DNA from: an endosymbiont 'TC1' of Trimyema compressum
Lineage (GTDB): Bacteria; Bacillota; TC1
Assembly: GCF_001584725.1 (NCBI RefSeq)
Contig: NZ_CP014606.1
Location: forward strand, 186,001 to 250,000
Direction of reading: 5' to 3'
DNA length: 64,000 bases
Both the position numbers and the translations under genes were made by a program. Of the stretch, positions 59,825 to 64,000 are shown in pieces. Under the pieces are notes generated by a model. That model worked only from the letters and a program-made list of their open reading frames with translations, was not told where the DNA came from and did no database searches. Position 1 is the first letter of the stretch. The number at the start of each line of letters is the position of its first letter.

Positions 59825-61642
59825 ATGTGTGGCATAGTTGGTTATTTCGGTAAAAGAGAGGCTAAAGATATTTTAATGAATGGTCTTTTCCGTTTAGAAT
59901 ATAGAGGTTACGATTCAGCTGGTATCGCCTTATTTTGTGATGGTGATATTAATGTAACAAAAGCTCAAGGTCGATTAAAAGAACTTGAAATAAAATTAAA
60001 TTGTGAGAATAGAGGTTCGATTGGAATTGGTCATACAAGATGGGCTACTCATGGCAAACCATCTGATGAGAACTCTCATCCCCATATGGGCTGTGAGGGT
60101 ACTTTTTGTGTTGTTCATAATGGAATTATTGAAAATTATATGGAATTAAAAGAAGCCCTTCAAGAAAAAGGGTGTGATTTTTTATCTGAGACTGATACAG
60201 AGGTAATTCCTAATTTACTTGAAGTTTATAATACAGGTGATTTTTTAGAAACTGTACAGAAGGTAGTGTCTATGCTTGAAGGGGCTTATGCATTATGTGT
60301 TCTTTCCAAAGAATTTCCAGAAGAAATGATTGTTGTTAGAAAAGCCAGTCCTCTTGTAGTTGGAAAATGTGATGGAGAGTATTTTGTTGCATCGGATATT
60401 CCGGCTATTTTAGAGTATACAAAAGATGTATATATTCTTGAAGAAGATGAAGTGGCTCATATTAAAAATAAAACCATTGCTTTTTATAATGGTGAGGGGA
60501 ATGCTATTGATAAAGAAATAACTGAGATTACATGGGATTTAGAATCCGCTGAAAAGCAAGGTTATCCTCATTTTATGCTTAAAGAAATTCATGAACAACC
60601 AGAAGCCGTGGAAAAAACCTTAGCAGGTCGTATTAAAGATGGTACTGTGCAATTGGATTTAAATCTAACAGATGATTTTATTAAAAGTATTGATAAAGTA
60701 GCTGTCGTTGCCTGTGGTACAGCAAGTTATGCTGGACGAGTTGGCGGTAATTTTATTGAAAAATATTTGAGAATTCCAGTCGAAGCAGAATTTGCTTCGG
60801 AATTTAGATATAATGATCCTATTATTACGGATAAGACACTAGTAATAGTTGTAAGTCAGTCAGGAGAAACAGCGGATACATTGGCTGGTTTACGTGAAGC
60901 TAAATCAAAAGGGGCAAAAATTGTGGCTATCACAAATGTAGTAGGCAGTTCAATTGCTAGGGAATCAGATGAAGTGATTTATACTCAAGCTGGTCCTGAA
61001 ATTGCTGTTGCTTCAACTAAAGCTTATGTAACTCAATTAATTGCCTTATATTTATTAGTATTACAGTTAGGTAAAATTAGAGGGGCTATTGATGCTGCTT
61101 TTGAAAAAAGCTGGATTGAAGCTTTAATAAAGTTACCAGAACAAATTACAAGTATTTTAGAGCAAAGCGATATTATGGAAGTTTATGCAGCTGGTTTAAA
61201 GGACTACACCAGTGCTTTCTTTATTGGCCGTGGCGTTGATAATGTTAGCTCTCTTGAAGGCGCTTTAAAGCTTAAGGAAATATCCTATATTCATGCAGAA
61301 GCCTATGCGGCTGGAGAGTTAAAACATGGCACATTGGCATTAATTACTGATGATGTTCCTGTTATTGGTATTGCAACTCAAAAGCATTTATTAGAGAAAT
61401 CAATCAGTAATATAATTGAGGTAAAGGCTAGAGGGGCAATTACCTATGGTATTGGATTTGAAGGAGAAGGTCAATTGAGAAGAACTGTAGACCATTTTTA
61501 TCCTATTCCAGATGCTTTAGAAGACTTTGCTCCTATTCTAACAGTAGTGCCTTTGCAATTACTAGCATATTATGCATCTTTATTAAAGGGAAATGATGTT
61601 GATAAGCCTAGAAATTTAGCTAAAAGTGTAACTGTAGAATAA
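59825..61642 (+). CDS. glmS: Glutamine-fructose-6-phosphate aminotransferase (isomerizing)
   Basis: GlmS makes glucosamine 6-phosphate, the entry to peptidoglycan amino sugars. The N-terminal glutaminase has Cys2 (MCGIVGYFG), GHTRWATHG and DTEV. The two SIS sugar-isomerase domains show VACGTASYAG, VSQSGETADTLAGLREAK and GRGVDNVSSLEGALKLKEISYIHAEAYAAGELKHG. The end is the universal DKPRNLAKSVTVE. At 605 residues it is complete. Ribosome site AAAGGAGGAAG. No glmS ribozyme is recognisable in the 100 bases before it. Confidence 0.97.
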   Translation: MCGIVGYFGKREAKDILMNGLFRLEYRGYDSAGIALFCDGDINVTKAQGRLKELEIKLNCENRGSIGIGHTRWATHGKPSDENSHPHMGCEGTFCVVHNGIIENYMELKEALQEKGCDFLSETDTEVIPNLLEVYNTGDFLETVQKVVSMLEGAYALCVLSKEFPEEMIVVRKASPLVVGKCDGEYFVASDIPAILEYTKDVYILEEDEVAHIKNKTIAFYNGEGNAIDKEITEITWDLESAEKQGYPHFMLKEIHEQPEAVEKTLAGRIKDGTVQLDLNLTDDFIKSIDKVAVVACGTASYAGRVGGNFIEKYLRIPVEAEFASEFRYNDPIITDKTLVIVVSQSGETADTLAGLREAKSKGAKIVAITNVVGSSIARESDEVIYTQAGPEIAVASTKAYVTQLIALYLLVLQLGKIRGAIDAAFEKSWIEALIKLPEQITSILEQSDIMEVYAAGLKDYTSAFFIGRGVDNVSSLEGALKLKEISYIHAEAYAAGELKHGTLALITDDVPVIGIATQKHLLEKSISNIIEVKARGAITYGIGFEGEGQLRRTVDHFYPIPDALEDFAPILTVVPLQLLAYYASLLKGNDVDKPRNLAKSVTVE

Positions 61643-61689
61643 ACTTAAAACAGACACAAAATATGTACTAAATGTAGTTAAAAACATTG

Positions 61690-61962
61690 ACAAATAAAGG
61701 AAAACAGCGTAAAATGTCAAGTACAGGAGAAACGAAGACAATGTCTTTTTAGCAGAGAGTCAAGAGAGTAGATGTTTGGTGTGAAGTCTATACTTAATCA
61801 CTAAAGAGAATATCCCTTCTAGCAGATTCTCTGAAATTCAGTAGGAGAAAACGGGTGTGCCCCGTTATAGCACTAGTTATTGATAGATGCTGATTGAGTT
61901 ATAAAACAGGGTGGTAACGCGAATATCTCGCCCCTGGCGTGAAGCTGGGTGCGAGTTTTTTT
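61690..61962 (+). promoter_or_regulatory. T-box leader, isoleucine type
   Basis: A tRNA-sensing riboswitch. Stem I region 61740-61835 includes the specifier-loop context AGAGAATATCCC; the specifier codon is read as ATC (61812-61814, Ile). The T-box sequence AGGGTGGTAACGCG (61908-61921) contains the TGGT bulge that pairs with an ACCA tRNA end, expected for tRNA-Ile. The terminator (CTCGCCCC...GGGTGCGAG and T run) is at 61927-61962. It allows transcription of the ilv genes when uncharged tRNA-Ile accumulates. The structure looks intact. Confidence 0.9.
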
Positions 61963-61986
61963 ATACAATTTTAAGGAGGGAAAATC

Positions 61987-62103
61987 ATGAGCATTATTAA
62001 TAAAATAGGAAAAGTAATTTCAGTGTTTGATCATGGTTTGCTGAGTTATATTAAAGTTTTCAAGGGATTTGAAGACCACAAGGGCCTAGTCGCAAAGCTT
62101 TAA
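61987..62103 (+). pseudogene. ilvE: Stub of branched-chain aminotransferase
   Basis: A 38-codon frame with a good ribosome site (AGGAGGG) reads MSIINKIGKVISVFDHGLLSYIKVFKGFEDHKGLVAKL. The core VSVFDHGLL..VF.G matches the N-terminal signature of IlvE (VSVFDHGLLYGDGVFEGIR), with the Tyr-Gly-Asp-Gly part corrupted. Everything after it, about 250 codons, is deleted. ilvE as first gene of a T-box-controlled ilv operon would be normal, so the identification is reasonable but rests on about 20 residues. Confidence 0.6.
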
Positions 62104-62163
62104 TAAAGCATTGAATAATTGTATGAAAATAAATACGTAGAAGAATAGAAGACGAGGTGTAAC

Positions 62164-63833
62164 ATGAAAAGTGAAAAAATGAAGTCAGGAGTAGCTAAGG
62201 CTCCCCATCGCTCATTATTTAAAGCATCTGGCTTAACAGATGAAGAGATAAAAAGATCTATAATTGGTATTGTAAATTCCCAAAATGATATTGTTCCAGG
62301 ACATATTCATTTAGGTGCAATAGGTGAAGAGCCGTTAAAGCTGGGGTTCGTATGGCTGGCGGCGTGCCTTTACAATTTCATACAATTGCAGTTTGTGATG
62401 GCATAGCTATGAACCATACTGGTATGAAATATTCCCTTATAAGTAGAGAGCTTATTGCAGACACAATTGAAGTAATGGCCAGTGCTTATACCTTTGATGG
62501 ATTAGTATTTATTCCAAACTGCGATAAAGTTGTGCCAGGCATGTTAATGGCGGCTGCCAAACTGAACATCCCTTCTATTTTCATTAGTGGTGGTGCTATG
62601 TTACCAGGAAAACATAAAGGTAAAAAATAAGTTTAACAGATATGTTTGAAGCTGTTGGTTCAGTAGCAGCAGGTAAAATTGATGAATCTGAACTCTGTGA
62701 CATGGAAAATTCCGCCTGTCCTACTTGTGGTTCTTGTTCAGGGATGTTTACAGCAAATTCTATGAACTGTTTAAACAGAAGTTATTGGTATGGGATTACC
62801 AGGCAATGGTACAATACCAGCCGTTTATTCAGAGCGAATCCGTTTAGCAAAAACTGCAGGTATGAGAAATATTAGATTTAGTTGAAGAAGATGTGAAACC
62901 AAAAGATATTATGACTGAAGGGGCTTTCCATAATGCAATTGTTGCCGATATGGCTCTTGGTTGTTCAACTAACACTGTTTTACATTTACCAGCAATTGCT
63001 CATGCAGCAGGATTTGATGTTGGCTTTGAGACCCTTAATGATATTGCTCAAATTACACCTCAAATTTGTAAGTTGGCACCTGCAGGAAATCATTTTATTT
63101 CCGATTTATATGAAGCCGGTGGTATCCGAGGGGTTTTAAAATCTCTTGATAATGCTGAAGGATTGATTAGAAGAGAATGTTTAACCGTTAGTGGTAAAAC
63201 TGTTGGAGAGCAAATTGATAAAGCTTATATTTCAGATTCAGAAGTAATTCGCAGCAAAGAAAATGCTTATAGTCAAGATGGTGGATTAGCAATTCTTTGG
63301 GGTTCATTGGCTCCAGAAGGTTGTGTTGTTAAAAAAGGTGCTGTAGCTGAAGAAATGATGATTCATACTTGACCTGCTAGAGTTTTTGAATCAGAAGAGG
63401 AAACTGTAGAAGCTATTTTTAATAAAACCATAAAAGATGGGGATGTAATAGTAATTCGCTACGAAGGTCCTAAAGGAGGACCAGGTATGAGAGAAATGCT
63501 TTCACCAACAGCTGCAATTGCTGGTATGGGACAAGATAAGACTGTCGCCTTGATACAGATGGCCGTTTTTCAGGCGCTACAAGAGGAGCATCTATTGGAC
63601 ACGTTTCACCTGAGGCAGCATCTGACGGACCAATAGGTCTTGTAGAAGAAGGGGATTTAATTGAAATAAATATTCCTAAAAATTCACTTAATTTATTAGT
63701 AGAAAAATCAGTGCTAGAAGAGAGGGAGAAGCATCTTAGAAAGAAAGAAAATAATTTAGCTATTGGCTATTTAAAAAGATATGCTTCATTAGTAACTTCA
63801 GCTAATACAGGAGCGGTGTTTAAAGATGAGTAA
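62164..63833 (+). pseudogene. ilvD: Dihydroxy-acid dehydratase, heavily broken
   Basis: An iron-sulfur enzyme for valine, leucine and isoleucine synthesis. The pieces [97 protein letters not shown] and [24 protein letters not shown] are unmistakable. Lesions include frame changes near 62330, 62370, 62628, 62785, 62860 and 63550 and a TGA at 63370-63372 in the conserved HTGPARVF (GGA to TGA). The 3' part to 63833 is clean. Its stop overlaps the ilvB start. Confidence 0.93.
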
Positions 63834-64000
63834 TAAGTTATACCCGGGTGCAGATATTATTTTAAAATCACTTGAAATGGAAAAAGTTAAAATAGTTTTT
63901 GGCTATCCAGGAGGCAGTGTGTTGCCATTATATGATTCCTTATATCATAATGATAATATTAAGCATATATTAACACGTCATGAACAAGGCGCAGGTCATG
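63826..64000 (+). CDS. ilvB: Acetolactate synthase large subunit (5' part)
   Basis: The start overlaps the ilvD stop (ATGAGTAA), indicating translational coupling. The visible 58 residues [57 protein letters not shown] contain the ThDP-binding Glu in RHEQGA and the GYPGG loop. No lesion appears before the window edge, so its state downstream is unknown. Confidence 0.88.
   Translation, partial: MSNKLYPGADIILKSLEMEKVKIVFGYPGGSVLPLYDSLYHNDNIKHILTRHEQGAGH

Noticed and set aside
63370-63372. In-frame TGA at a conserved Gly of ilvD, as if TGA meant glycine (as in some candidate phyla)
   Set aside because: Only one clear case exists. Other premature stops are TAA or TAG at Gln, Glu and Lys positions, normal Gly codons are abundant, and many frameshifts occur in the same genes. 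Ordinary nonsense mutation explains it.
1-64000. Sequencing or assembly error as the sole cause of the frameshifts
   Set aside because: Substitution-type stops, large internal deletions (MFS, ilvE, aldehyde oxidoreductase), IS insertion and the sparing of long housekeeping genes cannot be explained by homopolymer error. Error may still account for some single-base indels.
1-64000. CRISPR arrays, tRNA and rRNA genes, replication origin
   Set aside because: No regularly spaced direct repeats, no tRNA-like GTTCRANNC elements in a cloverleaf context, no rRNA and no clusters of DnaA boxes were found on either strand by reading.

Overview
The window is low-GC DNA (roughly one third G+C by eye) from an anaerobic, Gram-positive Firmicute, probably a member of the Clostridia. 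The evidence is a purine-rich Shine-Dalgarno site before nearly every gene, an isoleucine-type T-box leader, two-subunit glycine dehydrogenase genes, an aldehyde:ferredoxin oxidoreductase, many flavodoxin-like and C_GCAxxG_C_C proteins, a GerMN-domain lipoprotein and a GH25 lysozyme. I cannot name the genus.

The main feature is gene decay. About forty recognisable genes carry frameshifts, nonsense codons, internal deletions or insertion sequences. Uninterrupted genes are interspersed: a GH25 lysozyme, a DEAD-box helicase, a family 2 glycosyltransferase, a MarR regulator, an FMN reductase, nadE, yebC, ruvC, ruvA, ruvB, mobA, a gerMN lipoprotein and glmS. typA and hflX are damaged only at their extreme 3' ends. 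Lesions avoid housekeeping genes and include base substitutions as well as homopolymer indels. Real genome erosion therefore explains the data better than sequencing error alone, although error is not excluded for individual sites.

Layout. 0-1 kb: HxlR regulator and a divergent flavin-binding oxidase-like gene. 1-2.6 kb: broken cobQ. 2.7-13.5 kb: a wholly broken cluster of MerR regulator, amidohydrolase, MFS transporter, glycine dehydrogenase subunits 1 and 2, AcoX/NAD-kinase-like protein (split by an IS), short-chain dehydrogenase and M20 peptidase. It reads as one former catabolic unit. 14-16.3 kb: broken envelope protein and methyltransferase. 16.4-24.5 kb: mostly intact block (typA, lysozyme, hflX, helicase, glycosyltransferase) with a broken ZIP transporter. 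24.6-29.8 kb: broken FMN reductase, UbiD, UbiX and three polysaccharide or membrane glycosylation genes. 29.8-33.8 kb: decayed prophage replication module. 33.8-35.1 kb: second IS copy. 35.8-49.7 kb: a scattered set of broken metabolic and regulatory genes (aldehyde oxidoreductase, MoaD-like, EamA, ferredoxin, diaminopimelate dehydrogenase, ferritin, flavodoxin, TetR, PadR, MBL hydrolase, lysA) around one intact MarR gene. 50.9-52.2 kb: third IS copy. 52.3-61.6 kb: a dense, mostly intact housekeeping block with the RNase P RNA. 61.7-64 kb: Ile T-box followed by an ilvE stub, broken ilvD and the start of ilvB.

Taken together, the surviving genes cover translation, RNA metabolism, recombination, NAD and amino-sugar synthesis. 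The lost genes cover biosynthesis of cobalamin, branched-chain amino acids and lysine, catabolism of specific substrates, and transport. This fits an organism in an early to middle stage of adaptation to a nutrient-rich or host-associated niche. Three nearly identical IS3-family copies sharing the same inactivating lesions, recurrent expansion of five-G tracts and two families of diverged non-coding repeats are the most unusual sequence-level observations.
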